The translations under genes and the position numbers were made by a program. The notes under the pieces were generated by a model. It was given only the letters and a program-made list of their open reading frames with translations, was not told where the DNA came from and did not search any database. Source: Nocardioides sambongensis (lineage in GTDB: Bacteria; Actinomycetota; Actinomycetes; Propionibacteriales; Nocardioidaceae). From it: DNA of 64,000 nucleotides. Shown one piece after another: positions 36,014-45,541 of this stretch; within the stretch, counting starts at the first letter, position 1; the number at the start of each line of letters is the position of its first letter. Location of the stretch: contig NZ_CP041091.1 of NCBI RefSeq assembly GCF_006494815.1, positions 1,178,001 to 1,242,000 of the forward strand, given 5' to 3'.

Positions 36014-37237
36014 GTGATCTCCTGGTTGGGCCAACCCACGCACCGGAGCTGGCTGGACGCCGAGTTCCGTCGCCTGGTCGGGTTCGGCCGCGACGTGCTC
36101 CACCCGGTGGGCGGCGCGTGCCACCTCGACGATCACGGCCGGCCGTCGCCCGAGCGCGGGGTGCACACCTGGATCACCGCCCGGATGCTGCACGTGCACG
36201 GCCTCGCCGCCGCGGCCGGCCTGCCCGGCTCGGGCGGCCGGGCCCGGGCGCTGCTCGCCGGCCTCGAGGGGCCGCTGCGCGATGCGGCGCGCGGCGGGTG
36301 GCACCACCACCTCGGCGCCGACGGCATCCCCGACGTGGCTCCGCGGTCCTGCTACGACCACGCGTTCGTCCTGCTCGGGCTCTCCACCGCGGTGACGGCC
36401 GAGGTGGAGGGCGCGGACCGCCTGCTCGACGAGGCCACCGACGTCTTCGAGCGACGCTTCTGGGACGAGACCGCCGGTCGTTGCGTCGACGAGTGGAGCG
36501 CGGACTGGTCCGAGCCGGCGCCGTACCGCGGACTGAACGCGAACATGCACGCCGTCGAGGCGATGCTCGCGGTCTCCGACGTCACCGGCGAGCGGGTGTG
36601 GCTCGACCGGGCGAGTCGGATCTGCGAGCTGGTCGTCGGCCTGGGCCGTGACCACGGCGGACGGCTGCCCGAGCACTTCGACGAGCACTGGACGCCCGAC
36701 CTGGAGTACAACCGGGAGCGGCCCGACGACCCGTTCAAGCCCTACGGTGCCACCGTCGGTCACGGGCTGGAGTGGGCACGGCTGCTGCTCCACGTCGAGG
36801 CCTCGGCCGGGGTGGAGCGTCCCGACCTGCTCACCACGGCGCAGACACTCTTCGACCGTGCCGTCCAGGACGGGTGGGCACCCGACGGCCGGCCCGGTTT
36901 CGCGTACACGACCGACTGGGAGGGTCGACCGGTGGTCACCGCCCGGATGCACTGGGTCGCGGCCGAGGCGGTCGCGGCCGCCGCGGCGCTCCACCGCCGC
37001 ACCGGCGAGGAGCGCTACCTTACCGCCTACCGAACCTGGTGGGACCACATCGACGACTGCTTCATCGACCGCGCCGCCGGCTCCTGGTGGCACCAGCTCG
37101 ACGAGGACCTGCGCCCCGCCACCGGCGTGTGGTCGGGGAAGCCGGACCTCTACCACGCGGTCCAGGCCACCCTGCTCCCCCGACTCGGGCCGGCACCGTC
37201 CCTGGCCCGCGCCGTGGCCGAAGGAGGACTGCGATGA
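36014..37237 (+). CDS. AGE-family sugar isomerase (mannose/aldose-ketose type)
   Basis: A 407-residue alpha/alpha-barrel protein of the N-acylglucosamine 2-epimerase superfamily. The active-site pattern of the YihS / mannose-isomerase branch is visible: RSCYDHAFVLLGLS, GLNANMHAVEAMLA (His in N-x-N-x-H), GHGLEWARLL (His), ARMHWVAAEAVAAAA and KPDLYHAVQATLLPRL near the C-terminus. The family interconverts aldoses and ketoses (mannose/fructose or sulfoquinovose/sulfofructose). The gene is translationally coupled (ATGA) to a PfkB kinase that would phosphorylate the ketose. I infer an isomerase-kinase route to a ketose phosphate; the sugar itself is not proven. Confidence 0.8.
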   Translation: MISWLGQPTHRSWLDAEFRRLVGFGRDVLHPVGGACHLDDHGRPSPERGVHTWITARMLHVHGLAAAAGLPGSGGRARALLAGLEGPLRDAARGGWHHHLGADGIPDVAPRSCYDHAFVLLGLSTAVTAEVEGADRLLDEATDVFERRFWDETAGRCVDEWSADWSEPAPYRGLNANMHAVEAMLAVSDVTGERVWLDRASRICELVVGLGRDHGGRLPEHFDEHWTPDLEYNRERPDDPFKPYGATVGHGLEWARLLLHVEASAGVERPDLLTTAQTLFDRAVQDGWAPDGRPGFAYTTDWEGRPVVTARMHWVAAEAVAAAAALHRRTGEERYLTAYRTWWDHIDDCFIDRAAGSWWHQLDEDLRPATGVWSGKPDLYHAVQATLLPRLGPAPSLARAVAEGGLR

Positions 37238-38183
37238 CCGGGACCACCGAGCCGGACGTGCTGGTCGTCGGCGAGGCGCTGATCGACGTCGTCGAGCGGC
37301 CGGGGCGGCCCACCGCGCGGATGCCGGGCGGCAGCCCCGCCAACGTGGCCCTGGCGCTGGGCCGTCTGGGGCGTCGTACCCGATTGGCGACGGTGCTCGG
37401 CCGGGACGACGACGCGGAGCTGCTGCGCGGATGGCTCGCGGAGAGCGACGTCGCCGTCGAGGCGACGCCCGCCTCCACCGGGAGGACCAGCACCGCCCGG
37501 GCGGTGCTGAACGACTCGGGGTCCGCGACCTACGACTTCGACCTCGCCTGGGAGCCGGTGCAGGTGCGGCCCGGTCCGATCGGCGTGCTCCACATCGGGT
37601 CCATCGCCAGTGTGCTCGCGCCGGGCGCGGACGCCGTCCGGGACCTGGTACGACGGGCGCGGGACGGCGCCCTGGTCAGCTTCGACCCCAACGCCCGGCC
37701 GTCGATCACCCCGGACCGCGACGCGGTCCTGAGCCGCGTCCTCGAGCTGGTCGCGCTCTCCGACGTGGTGAAGGTGAGCGAGGAGGACCTGGCCTGGTAC
37801 GACCCCGCACGGGTCCGCGCGAGGTGGCCGCCGCGTGGGCTCGCCTCGGGCCGGCGCTCGTCGTGGTGACCCACGGCGCCGACGGGGCCACCCTGGCCCG
37901 CGCGGACGGCACCTCGCTGGCGGTCGCGGGTGCGCGGGTGGAGGTCGCCGACACCATCGCCGCCGGCGACACGTTCACCGCCGGGCTGCTGGACGCGTTG
38001 ATCCAGCGCGGCGCACACGGAGCCTCGGCCCCTGCCGTGATCGCCGATCTGGCCGACGACGCGCTCGCCGCGGCCGCACGCCACGCAGTCACCGCGGCCG
38101 GCATCGCCGTCTCCCGGCCGGGGGCCGACCCGCCGTGGCGCCCGGAGCTGACCGAGGCGCTACTGCGCGCCGCCGGCGGCTAG
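37234..38183 (+). pseudogene. PfkB-family carbohydrate kinase, frameshifted
   Basis: A ribokinase-type kinase split in two frames. The first part (ATG 37234, overlapping the isomerase stop) has VLVVGEALIDVV, GGSPANVALALGRLG and SFDPNARPSITPD. The second has GPALVVVTHGADGATLA and DTIAAGDTFTAGLLDAL with the catalytic Asp. The break lies at 37803-37825; one extra base, e.g. in CCCC at 37803-37806, restores a continuous DPRTGPREVAAAWARLGPALVVV. The anion-hole motif is AAGD instead of the usual GAGD. The most similar enzymes are fructokinases. An assembly error is as likely as decay. It overlaps the convergent gene by 24 bp. Confidence 0.82.
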
Positions 38184-38873
38184 CGGCCGCTCCAGAGCGT
38201 CGGCCACGGAGGCCCCGAGGGAGATCCGCCGCTGCAGCACCTCGGGCGTCGGCTCGCCCTCGCCGACGAGGACGACACGGTCACCGAGACAGGCGACCCA
38301 GCAGCCGGCGGCCGCGAGCGGCCCGGCGAGACCCGCGATCCAGCCCATCGTCGGAGGGTCGAGGTCGACACCCCAGGCGATCAGGCCCTCCCCGACGTGC
38401 CCGGTGCCCCAGAACTGCTCGGGCAGCAGCAGGCGGGGACGCCGGGTCGCGCTGAGCGGCGCCGCACAGAACCGTGGGGCCCCCGCCCCGGCCGCGAGCG
38501 GAACGGTGAGGTCGTGCACCCGCCAGGCGGTGCTGAACCCCGCGACATGCCGGACCCGACCGCGCCAGCTCGTCGCGGTGAACGCTCGCGGCACGTCCCC
38601 GGTCACCACGGTGTCGCAGGAGACCACGCGGCTCCCCCGCGCCTGGAGCTCCGGGTCCCGGACCCTCCCCTCGCACGCGCCATCGCCAGCAACCTCCCAG
38701 CCGTGGCCGCTCGCCCGGGCCACGAGGTCCTCGCGGATACCCGCGGCGGCCGCGTCGGTCAGGCCGACCAGCACGCCGGCACGCTTGAACGGCCGCGCCC
38801 GGCGTCGTACGACGAGCACCGCGACCACCGCCAGCAGCACGGCCACCAGCACCAGCTTCAGCACCAGGCTCAT
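38160..38873 (-). CDS. Membrane-anchored protein of unknown function
   Basis: Not recognised. The 237-residue protein starts with a strong helix (KLVLVAVLLAVVAVLVV) and RRRARPFKRA, so it is a type II or tail-in anchored protein. The rest is an ordered globular part with LTDAAAAGIREDLVARASGHGWEVAGDG, several W and R residues, FSTAWRVHDLTVPLAAGAG and GWIAGLAGPLAAAGCWVACLGDRVVLV. No catalytic motif is evident. It is 18 bp downstream of the PadR gene on the same strand, and its 3' end overlaps the kinase by 24 bp. Confidence 0.55.
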   Translation of the reverse strand: MSLVLKLVLVAVLLAVVAVLVVRRRARPFKRAGVLVGLTDAAAAGIREDLVARASGHGWEVAGDGACEGRVRDPELQARGSRVVSCDTVVTGDVPRAFTATSWRGRVRHVAGFSTAWRVHDLTVPLAAGAGAPRFCAAPLSATRRPRLLLPEQFWGTGHVGEGLIAWGVDLDPPTMGWIAGLAGPLAAAGCWVACLGDRVVLVGEGEPTPEVLQRRISLGASVADALERPLAAGGAQ

Positions 38874-38891
38874 CCTCGGACCGACCCCCGC

Positions 38892-39446
38892 TCAGGCGTG
38901 CCGGCCGGTGAGGACATCGAGCACCAGTCGACACCAGCGAATGTTCTCCTCCTCGAAGGAGATGCCGCGCGCCAGCGCGAGGAAGGGACCGACCCGGTGC
39001 GCCGAGGCCAGGTAGGTCGCCTCGTCGGCGCCGCCCAACAGGTGTTGGCGGGAGCGGAGGTAGTGGGCCAGCTTGGCGGTCGACGAGGCCAGCTTGGCCT
39101 CCACCGACGAGCGCACCGCGTCCTCGTCCCCGAACTCGAGCACGTCGACCTGCACCAGCAGCTCGTCCCGGATCGCGGTCGGGCGCGGCTCCCGCGCGGT
39201 GAAGTCGCGGAGCTCGTCGCGCCCGGCCCCGGTCAGCGAGAAGATCCGCTTGTTGGGTCGCTTCTGCTGCTCGACCACCTCGGCGTGGACCAGGCCGGCG
39301 GCCTCCATCCGATCCAGCTCCCGGTAGAGCTGCTGGGGCGTTGCGCTCCAGAAGTTCGCCACCGTCACGTCGAAGGTCTTGGCCAGGTCGTAGCCCGATG
39401 AGGCGTCGGTGGCCAGTGCGGCCAGGATCGCGTGCTGCAACGCCAT
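38892..39446 (-). CDS. PadR-family transcriptional regulator
   Basis: A 184-residue regulator. The winged helix is MALQHAILAALATDASSGYDLAKTFDVTVANFWSATPQQLYRELDRMEAAGLV, with the HTH ending in KRIFSLTGAGRDELRDF, the PadR N-terminal domain. The C-terminal Vir-type helical domain (LLVQVDVLEFGDEDAVRSSVEAKL) follows. It is divergent from an alpha/beta hydrolase (77-bp gap), whose transcription it may control. Ligand unknown. Confidence 0.9.
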   Translation of the reverse strand: MALQHAILAALATDASSGYDLAKTFDVTVANFWSATPQQLYRELDRMEAAGLVHAEVVEQQKRPNKRIFSLTGAGRDELRDFTAREPRPTAIRDELLVQVDVLEFGDEDAVRSSVEAKLASSTAKLAHYLRSRQHLLGGADEATYLASAHRVGPFLALARGISFEEENIRWCRLVLDVLTGRHA

Positions 39447-39523
39447 GGTCCGAGCCTAGTGACACCGGCCCGGCGGCGGTCTCTCGGCGGCGCCGGTTTG
39501 GAGCGGCGAGATAGGGCTGGAAC

Positions 39524-40354
39524 ATGACCGACCAGACGACCAGCACTCCCGCGTCCTCCCCTGCGTTGCACGTCGTCGACTCCGGCGGCCCCGGCCGGCC
39601 GGTGGTCCTGATCCACGGCTGGCCCCTCTCCCACGCGGCATGGTCGGAGCAGACCGAGGCCCTGCACGCCGCGGGCTACCGCGTGGTCAGCTACGACCGG
39701 CGCGGCTTCGGCGACTCCGCGACCGGCGACGCCTACGACTACGACGCGCTCGCCGCCGACCTGGACCGCGTGCTGACCGACCTGGACCTGCGCGACGTGA
39801 CGCTGGTGGGCTTCTCGATGGGCGGCGGGGAGGTGGCCCGCTACGTGACCAACCACGGGGAGCAGCGGCTGCACAGCGTGGTCTTCGCGGGGGCGGTGCC
39901 GCCGTACCTGCTGCAGACCGGCGACAACCCGGACGGCCCGCTCGCTCCGGAGGCGGCGCACGCGATGCGCACCGGACTGGAGACGGACCGCGACGCCTTC
40001 TTCGACGACTTCACCCGCCAGTTCTTCTCCGCCGGCGACCGGCTGGCCGTCACCGAGGAGCAGCGTCTGGACGCGGTGGCGCTGTGTCGACGCTCCGACC
40101 AGGACGCCGCACTCGGCTGCATGGACGCCTTCGGCACCACCGACTTCCGCGCGGACCTGGAGCGGATCACGGTGCCCACCCTGGTGCTGCACGGCGACTC
40201 CGACGCGATCGTGCCGTTCGAGGGCTCCGGTGCGCGCACCCACGCCGCGATCGCGCACAGCGAGGCGGTCGTCGTCGAGGGCGGACCGCATGGCTTCAAC
40301 GTCAGTCATCCCGAGGAGTTCAACCGCGCACTCGTGTCGTTCCTCGAGCACTGA
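39524..40354 (+). CDS. Alpha/beta hydrolase of the haloperoxidase/arylesterase group
   Basis: A 276-residue hydrolase. It has VVLIHGWPLSHAAWSEQTEAL (oxyanion loop HGWP), VVSYDRRGFGDSATG, nucleophile LVGFSMGGGEVARYV (G-F-S-M-G-G), acid VPTLVLHGDSDAIVPF and base GGPHGFNVSHPEEFN. This is the pattern of cofactor-free haloperoxidases and related esterases, which use the Ser-Asp-His triad. The natural substrate is unknown. It starts 77 bp from the divergent PadR gene and is followed 41 bp later by an SRPBCC gene. Confidence 0.9.
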   Translation: MTDQTTSTPASSPALHVVDSGGPGRPVVLIHGWPLSHAAWSEQTEALHAAGYRVVSYDRRGFGDSATGDAYDYDALAADLDRVLTDLDLRDVTLVGFSMGGGEVARYVTNHGEQRLHSVVFAGAVPPYLLQTGDNPDGPLAPEAAHAMRTGLETDRDAFFDDFTRQFFSAGDRLAVTEEQRLDAVALCRRSDQDAALGCMDAFGTTDFRADLERITVPTLVLHGDSDAIVPFEGSGARTHAAIAHSEAVVVEGGPHGFNVSHPEEFNRALVSFLEH

Positions 40355-40395
40355 GACCTGCGCGCTGGCACGTCCCCCCACACACAGGAGGCACC

Positions 40396-40836
40396 ATGAC
40401 CACCGTCACCCGCACCTTCACGGTGCGCCCGGACCCCGCCGCGGTCCTGGCCTACCTCGAGGACTTCAGCCACGCCGAGGAGTGGGACCCGGGCACGGTC
40501 TCCTGCACCCGGGAGGACTCGGGCCCGATCCGGGTCGGCTCCCGGTTCCACAACGTCTCCCGCATCGCGGGCATCTCCACCGAGCTGACCTACACCCTGG
40601 AGCGGCGGGACGAGACCACCGTGGAGTTCCAGGGCAGCAACGACAGCGCGACGACCTCGGACACCATCACCGTGGTCCCGGCACCCGACGGCACCGGCAG
40701 CGAGATCACCTACACCGCGGTGATCTCGATGAAGGGAGTCGCCAAGCTGGCGGACCCGGCGATGAAGCTGGTCTTCGAGAAGATCGGGAACGACACCGTG
40801 GAGTCGATGACCCGCGCCTTGGACGAGTTGGCCTGA
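40396..40836 (+). CDS. SRPBCC-family (START-like) protein
   Basis: A 146-residue single-domain helix-grip protein. The family layout is clear: TVTRTFTVRPDPAAVLAYLEDFSHAEEWDPGT at the start, GPIRVGSRFHNVSRIAGISTELTYTLERRDETTVEFQG in the middle, and the long C-terminal helix LVFEKIGNDTVESMTRALDEL. Such proteins bind lipids or small hydrophobic ligands or act as polyketide cyclases; no catalytic residue is obvious here. The ATG follows AGGAGG at the proper distance. Likely co-transcribed with the preceding hydrolase. Confidence 0.85.
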   Translation: MTTVTRTFTVRPDPAAVLAYLEDFSHAEEWDPGTVSCTREDSGPIRVGSRFHNVSRIAGISTELTYTLERRDETTVEFQGSNDSATTSDTITVVPAPDGTGSEITYTAVISMKGVAKLADPAMKLVFEKIGNDTVESMTRALDELA

Positions 40837-40865
40837 CCGCACCCGCCGACGCGGGGCGCGCGTTC

Positions 40866-42758
40866 TCATCGGGCGGAGGGGAACCGCGCCCACACCGCCG
40901 GCAGCGCCGCGGGGACGACCGCGAGGACAGGCAGAACGAGAGCGAGGAAGCTCAGGGTCAGGTAGGCCCGGAGGTCGACCGGCGGGACACCGAGTCCCAG
41001 CATGCCTGTGCTGACACCGACGACCGCGGGCAGGACCGCGAGTGTGCCGAGGAGCCAGGCGAGCCCACCGGTCACCAGCGACTCCAGGAGGACCATCCGC
41101 ACCAGCTGGCGCCTGGTGGCACCGGTGAGCGCATAGAGGCGCAGTTCGGAGCGGCGTCTCAGCGTCACCATCACCAGGGTGTTCACGGCGGCGATCAGCA
41201 CGAAAGCGAGCAGGGCGAGGAGGAGCAGGGTCGTGAGGGTGCGCTCAGCGCCACTGGCGGTCGAGGCCGCTTCGGCGTACGACGTCACGCTGGTGACGTC
41301 CAGCCCGAGCCCGGCGGCCGCGGTCCGGACGTCGTTCGCAGCGCCGGGCGTCGTACCGATGAGCAGGGTGTCGACCTGCGCCTCGTCCTGGTTGCCGTCC
41401 GCCCGCGGCCCGACCAGGTAGTCCCCGAAGCCGAGTCCGCGTTCGTAGATCGCGACCACTCTCGCGTGGGTCGTCGGAGCGTCGGGCCAGCGGATCGCGA
41501 CCTCACCTCCGATGCCGAACCCGGCGACCAGGGCGGCATCGCGACTGAGCGCCACGGTGTCGGTGCCGGTGAGGTCGGCCAGGGAGCCGGCCCGGGTATC
41601 GGCGTCGATCAGCAGCCCGCTCGGTCCCGGCGCGATCGATTGCAGCGTGGTGGGTTCCCAAGCAAGAGCACCGACGAGCCGCTCCAGCTCGGGATCGGTG
41701 CTGACCTGCACCCGATGCGCGGTGAGTGTCGTGGTGGCGGTCACGCCGGGCAACTGCGTCGCCGCAGCGAGCTCGGCCGGGTCGGGCGAAGAGACGACGA
41801 GGTCCGCTTGCAGACCGTCACGCAACTGCGCCGCGGTGGCCTCGGTGACGGTTCGGTCGACGGTGGTCTGAGCCGTACCGGTGGTGATCGCGAGGGCCAG
41901 CGGTATGACGACCGCGGTGAGTCGATGGGAGAAGCCGCGCAGGTTGGCCGCGGCCAGCCGACCCGGCGCCCCGAGGCGACCCTCGACGACGGACGAGCGG
42001 GTGAACGACCACCGCACCAGGAGGGGTCCGGCCAGCCCGGCGGCGCCGATGAGGAGGAACGCGGAGATCGCGGCACTGGCACCCCCGAGAGCGCCGGGGA
42101 GAAGGAGGGGGCTGAAGGCAGTGGCGAAGCCGGCTCCCGCGACCACCACCGCGGCGACCTGCCTCGCTGTCCCCACTCGTGGCGACTCGATGGTGCTGGC
42201 TCGCACGGCTTGGCCGGGCGCCGAACGCAACGTCTGCCGCAGGGCGAGCCGTGCGGCCCACCACGCGACCGGCAGCACGAGGAGGATCGAGCAGAGCACG
42301 GGCGCGGGGCTGAGCGCCACCGCCGCATGCGGAGCGAGGAGGCCCGCATCGCGCAGCAGCGGGCCCAGCCGATGTGGGAGGTACAGCCCGGCAGCGGCGC
42401 CGACCGGGGTGGCGATCGCAGCCAGCAGCAGGACCTCGGATCCGACCTGGGTGCGCAGCTGGGACGGTGTCGCGCCGATCGTGCGGTACAGCGCGAACTC
42501 GCGCCTGCGGCCGCGCAGGGCGAGGGAGACCGTCACGGCCACGACCAGCACAGCGACGACGAGGACGATGCTGGCGTAGGAGCCGGCGAGCATCAACAGC
42601 GTCCCGCCGTCACTCGCTGCGCCGCGGAGCCCGGACTCGGCGAGGACGCCGGCCACCGCGAGTAGCAGCGCGGCCAGTCCGAGCACGAGCAGGGTGCCGA
42701 TGAAACCTGAGCGGTGTGCCCAGACGCTGCGTCGTGCGAGAGATGCGGTGGTGCTCAT
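40866..42758 (-). CDS. ABC transporter permease (FtsX/MacB-like)
   Basis: A 630-residue permease with about 10 membrane helices and two FtsX-like domains. First domain: SYASIVLVVAVLVVAVTVSLALRGRRREFALYRTIGATPSQLRTQVGSEVLLLAAIATPVGAAAGL. Last domain: LLLALLAFVLIAAVNTLVMVTLRRRSELRLYALTGATRRQLVRMVLLESLVTGGLAWLLG. A large extracytoplasmic region (about 270-460) lies between. This two-domain form is typical of actinobacterial peptide or antibiotic exporters paired with LolD-type ATPases. It overlaps the ATPase gene by 4 bp. Confidence 0.9.
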   Translation of the reverse strand: MSTTASLARRSVWAHRSGFIGTLLVLGLAALLLAVAGVLAESGLRGAASDGGTLLMLAGSYASIVLVVAVLVVAVTVSLALRGRRREFALYRTIGATPSQLRTQVGSEVLLLAAIATPVGAAAGLYLPHRLGPLLRDAGLLAPHAAVALSPAPVLCSILLVLPVAWWAARLALRQTLRSAPGQAVRASTIESPRVGTARQVAAVVVAGAGFATAFSPLLLPGALGGASAAISAFLLIGAAGLAGPLLVRWSFTRSSVVEGRLGAPGRLAAANLRGFSHRLTAVVIPLALAITTGTAQTTVDRTVTEATAAQLRDGLQADLVVSSPDPAELAAATQLPGVTATTTLTAHRVQVSTDPELERLVGALAWEPTTLQSIAPGPSGLLIDADTRAGSLADLTGTDTVALSRDAALVAGFGIGGEVAIRWPDAPTTHARVVAIYERGLGFGDYLVGPRADGNQDEAQVDTLLIGTTPGAANDVRTAAAGLGLDVTSVTSYAEAASTASGAERTLTTLLLLALLAFVLIAAVNTLVMVTLRRRSELRLYALTGATRRQLVRMVLLESLVTGGLAWLLGTLAVLPAVVGVSTGMLGLGVPPVDLRAYLTLSFLALVLPVLAVVPAALPAVWARFPSAR

Positions 42759-43482
42759 CGGCCCGCTCCCAGCATCCGGGCAGCGACCTGCGCAGCGGTC
42801 GGCCGCTGGACGTGGTCGACCAGGCGTCCGTCGGCGAGGAACAGCACCACGTCGGAACCGGCGGCCACCGCGGCATCGTGAGTGACGAGGACCACTGTCT
42901 GGTCCAGTTCCCGGGCCACGCTGCGGAGCAGGCTGAGGACCTGCTCGGCGGTGCGTGAGTCGAGAGCGCCGGTCGGCTCGTCAGCGAGCACGATGTCCGG
43001 TCGGGTGAAGAGCGCACGCGCGATCGCGACCCGCTGCGCCTGACCACCCGAGAGCTCGCCGGGCAGGCGGCTCTCCAGTCCGTCGAGTCCCACGCGGCGA
43101 AGGAGCTCCTCGAGCCAGGCCGAGTCCGGCTGTCGACCAGCAAGAACGACGGGCAGCGTGACGTTCTCGATCACGGTCAGGTGATCCACGAGGTTGTACG
43201 CCTGGAAGACGAAGCCGACGTGGTCACGACGGAAGCGGGTCAGCGGGTCGGGTGCGAGTCGGCTGATGTCTCGCCCACCGATCACCACCTGGCCACGCGT
43301 CGGTGTCTCGAGACCGGCGGCGCAGGCGAGGAGCGTCGACTTGCCGGACCCGGACGGTCCCATCACCGCGGTGAAGGACCCGCGGGAAGGGCGAGGGATA
43401 TGCCGCGCACGGCAGGCACCGAAGCCGGGCCGCTCGGGAAGGACTTGTGCAGGTCGATCAGCTGGACGGCAGGGCCGTCCAT
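42755..43482 (-). pseudogene. ABC transporter ATP-binding protein, frameshifted near the N-terminus
   Basis: The main frame (42755-43366) encodes MGPSGSGKSTLLACAAGLETP (Walker A), VGFVFQAYNLVDHLT (Q-loop), LSGGQAQRVAIARAL (signature) and VLADEPTGALD (Walker B), a complete LolD/MacB-type ATPase. About 35 residues that belong before it (AVQLIDLHKSFPSGPASVPAVRGISLALPAG from ATG 43482) lie in another frame; a missing base near CCC at 43379-43381 separates them (expected LPAGSFTAVMGPSG). As written, a truncated protein starting at MGPSG would lack strand 1 of the fold. Possibly a sequencing error. It partners the permease downstream. Confidence 0.82.
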
Positions 43483-43616
43483 CGCATCGTTCTGGACGGC
43501 GCCGCGGGGGCGGGGGGATGCTGGATCGTCATACCCGAAACGCTAGGAATCCGGGGCACCCCGCCACCAGCCTCGCAGGGACGAGATGCGGGCTTCCACC
43601 TTTCGATGGAGAGCGG

Positions 43617-44282
43617 TCAGTCCGGCAGTTCGACGATGCGGTTCTGATAGGCCCAGACGGCGGCCTGGAGCCGAGAGCGGACGCCGAGCTTCGGCATCAT
43701 CCGCGCCAGATGGGACTTCACGGTGGACACCTCGACGACGAGGTCGTCGGCAATCTGCTCGTTGGACATCCCCCGGGCGAGCAACAGCAGGATGTCCAGC
43801 TCGCGCGCGGTGAGGATGTCCGGGCGCCGAGTGGCGACCAGCGGCCGAGAGCCGCGGCGATCCACCATCTCGCGCACCACCCGCTTGGTCAACGACGTGT
43901 CGATGGTTCCGTTGCCGGCAGCGACCGACCGCACGGCAGCGATCAGATCGGCTGGCTCCGCATCCTTCAGCAGGAAGCCGGAGGCGCCGGCCTCGAGAGC
44001 TCCGAACAGGTAGTCATCGACGTCGAAGGTGGTCAGGACGAGGACCGGGATCGGGTCCTCCACACCCGGCCCGCACAGCTCTCGAGTGGCCGAGATCCCA
44101 TCCATCCCGGGCATCCGGACATCGGTACACACGACGTCGGCACCGAGACGCCTGGCCGTGTCGACCGCCGCCCGGCCGTCCTCGACCGCCGCCAGGACCT
44201 CGATGTCCGGCGCCGCACCCAGCAGCGCGGTCAGACCGGCGCGCACCATCGCCTGATCGTCGGCCAGCACCACCCGGATCAC
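43617..44282 (-). CDS. NarL-type response regulator
   Basis: A 221-residue regulator. The receiver domain is VVLADDQAMVRAGLTALLGAAPDIEV, with phospho-acceptor Asp in VVCTDVRMPGMDG and the conserved Thr and Lys in VLVLTTFDVDDY and GFLLKDAEP. The C-terminal LuxR HTH is LTARELDILLLLARGMSNEQIADDLVVEVSTVKSHLARMMPKLGVRSR. It overlaps the kinase gene stop by 4 bp and is 134 bp upstream of the ABC ATPase start, on the same strand; the ABC exporter is its probable target. Confidence 0.95.
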   Translation of the reverse strand: MIRVVLADDQAMVRAGLTALLGAAPDIEVLAAVEDGRAAVDTARRLGADVVCTDVRMPGMDGISATRELCGPGVEDPIPVLVLTTFDVDDYLFGALEAGASGFLLKDAEPADLIAAVRSVAAGNGTIDTSLTKRVVREMVDRRGSRPLVATRRPDILTARELDILLLLARGMSNEQIADDLVVEVSTVKSHLARMMPKLGVRSRLQAAVWAYQNRIVELPD

Positions 44283-45532
44283 TGCTGGTCCTCCCCCATA
44301 TCGGCGCGAGGCGTCACCAGCCGCACCATCCAGCCGCCGTCGTCCAGCGGACCCGCGTCGAGGAGACTGCCGGTCAACTCAGCTCGCTCACGCATCCCCA
44401 CGAGCCCAAGTCCACCACGCCCCCCTGGGTCGGGATCGCGACGGGCCGCGGTGTTGCGCACCGTCACCACCAGCGCGGCCGGGTCACGGTCGTCCACCTC
44501 GACCCCGCAACGCGCACCCGGAGCATGGCGGCCCGCGTTGGCGAGCGCCTCCTGGACCATCCGATACGCCCCCAGCTGGGCGAGCGGTCCGATCCCCGCC
44601 CCGCTCGGACGGCCATCGACCGGTTCCAGCACGGTGAGCTCCACATCCTGGCCGGCAGCACCGACGTCGCCGACCAGGCCCGCGATGCCGCCGAGCGTCT
44701 CGGTCCGCGCACCTTCGAGACTCACCGTCGCGTCGTGCTCGCGGAGCAGACCGACCAGACTGCGCAGGTCGCGAAGGACAGCCGTGCTCTGTCGTCGCAT
44801 CTCCGCCACCGCGACCTTCGCCTCGGCCGGGGCGGTGTCGATCTGGATGGCCACGGCCGCACTCATCACCGCGATCCCGGTCAGGTGATGGGCAGCGATG
44901 TCATGCAGCTCGCGCGCCATCGCAGCCCGCTCCCGCGCCACCGCTGCTTCCACCAACGCGTCACGCTCGCGCTCCAGCGCCTGCACCCGCTCCTCCCGCG
45001 CCACCCGCGACTCACGCCGGGTGGTCACCACGGCCGCGACGGCGAGCGGCGCGCCCACCAGGATGCACCCTTGGAGTAGTCCACCGAACACCGCCGCCCC
45101 GACCGGTCCACCGCCCTGCAGACCGACGACCACATGGCCCACACAGACCAGCACCACCACGGACGTCAACAGCCACCCGGCGTCGGCGAGGGTCCGCCGC
45201 ACCCCGATCGTGTAGACCGCGACGACGAGCGGCAGCGACAGCAACCCGATCCCGGCGTCTACCCCTGCGAGCGCCGCAGCGGGCACCGCGGCGGCCACCA
45301 CCGAGGCCGACAGCGTCGGTCGCGCACCGCGCACCGACAGCGCGGCGCACTGCGCCGACACGAGCACGAACGTCCACCACCAGGCAGAACCACCCAGGCT
45401 CGGGACGTCCTCGACGGCGTCCGGATCGAGGCCCTCCAACGCTGGCAGCGCCAGCAACAGCACCACCGTGACCGCCCAGCACCCGGCCGCAACGGCGACG
45501 TCGGATGGACGGAATCGGCGGGCCCCAATCAT
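44279..45532 (-). CDS. Sensor histidine kinase (HisKA_3 / NarX type)
   Basis: A 417-residue kinase. It has five or six N-terminal membrane helices, a coiled segment (REERVQALERERDALVEAAVARERAAMA) and the phosphorylated His in RELHDIAAHHLTGIAVM. The ATP-binding part has MVQEALANAGRHAPGARCGVEV (N box) and GRGGLGLVGMRERAELTGSLLDAG (G box). It signals to the response regulator with which it overlaps by 4 bp. The sensed signal is unknown; the link with an ABC exporter suggests an envelope stress or peptide signal. Confidence 0.93.
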   Translation of the reverse strand: MIGARRFRPSDVAVAAGCWAVTVVLLLALPALEGLDPDAVEDVPSLGGSAWWWTFVLVSAQCAALSVRGARPTLSASVVAAAVPAAALAGVDAGIGLLSLPLVVAVYTIGVRRTLADAGWLLTSVVVLVCVGHVVVGLQGGGPVGAAVFGGLLQGCILVGAPLAVAAVVTTRRESRVAREERVQALERERDALVEAAVARERAAMARELHDIAAHHLTGIAVMSAAVAIQIDTAPAEAKVAVAEMRRQSTAVLRDLRSLVGLLREHDATVSLEGARTETLGGIAGLVGDVGAAGQDVELTVLEPVDGRPSGAGIGPLAQLGAYRMVQEALANAGRHAPGARCGVEVDDRDPAALVVTVRNTAARRDPDPGGRGGLGLVGMRERAELTGSLLDAGPLDDGGWMVRLVTPRADMGEDQQ

Positions 45533-45541
45533 GCCGCGAGG

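Noticed and set aside
43482..43540. ATG at 43532 as the start of the ABC ATPase
   Set aside because: It is in a different frame from the domain and would need a further missing base. The ATG at 43482 begins the recognisable domain start (AVQLIDLHKSF).
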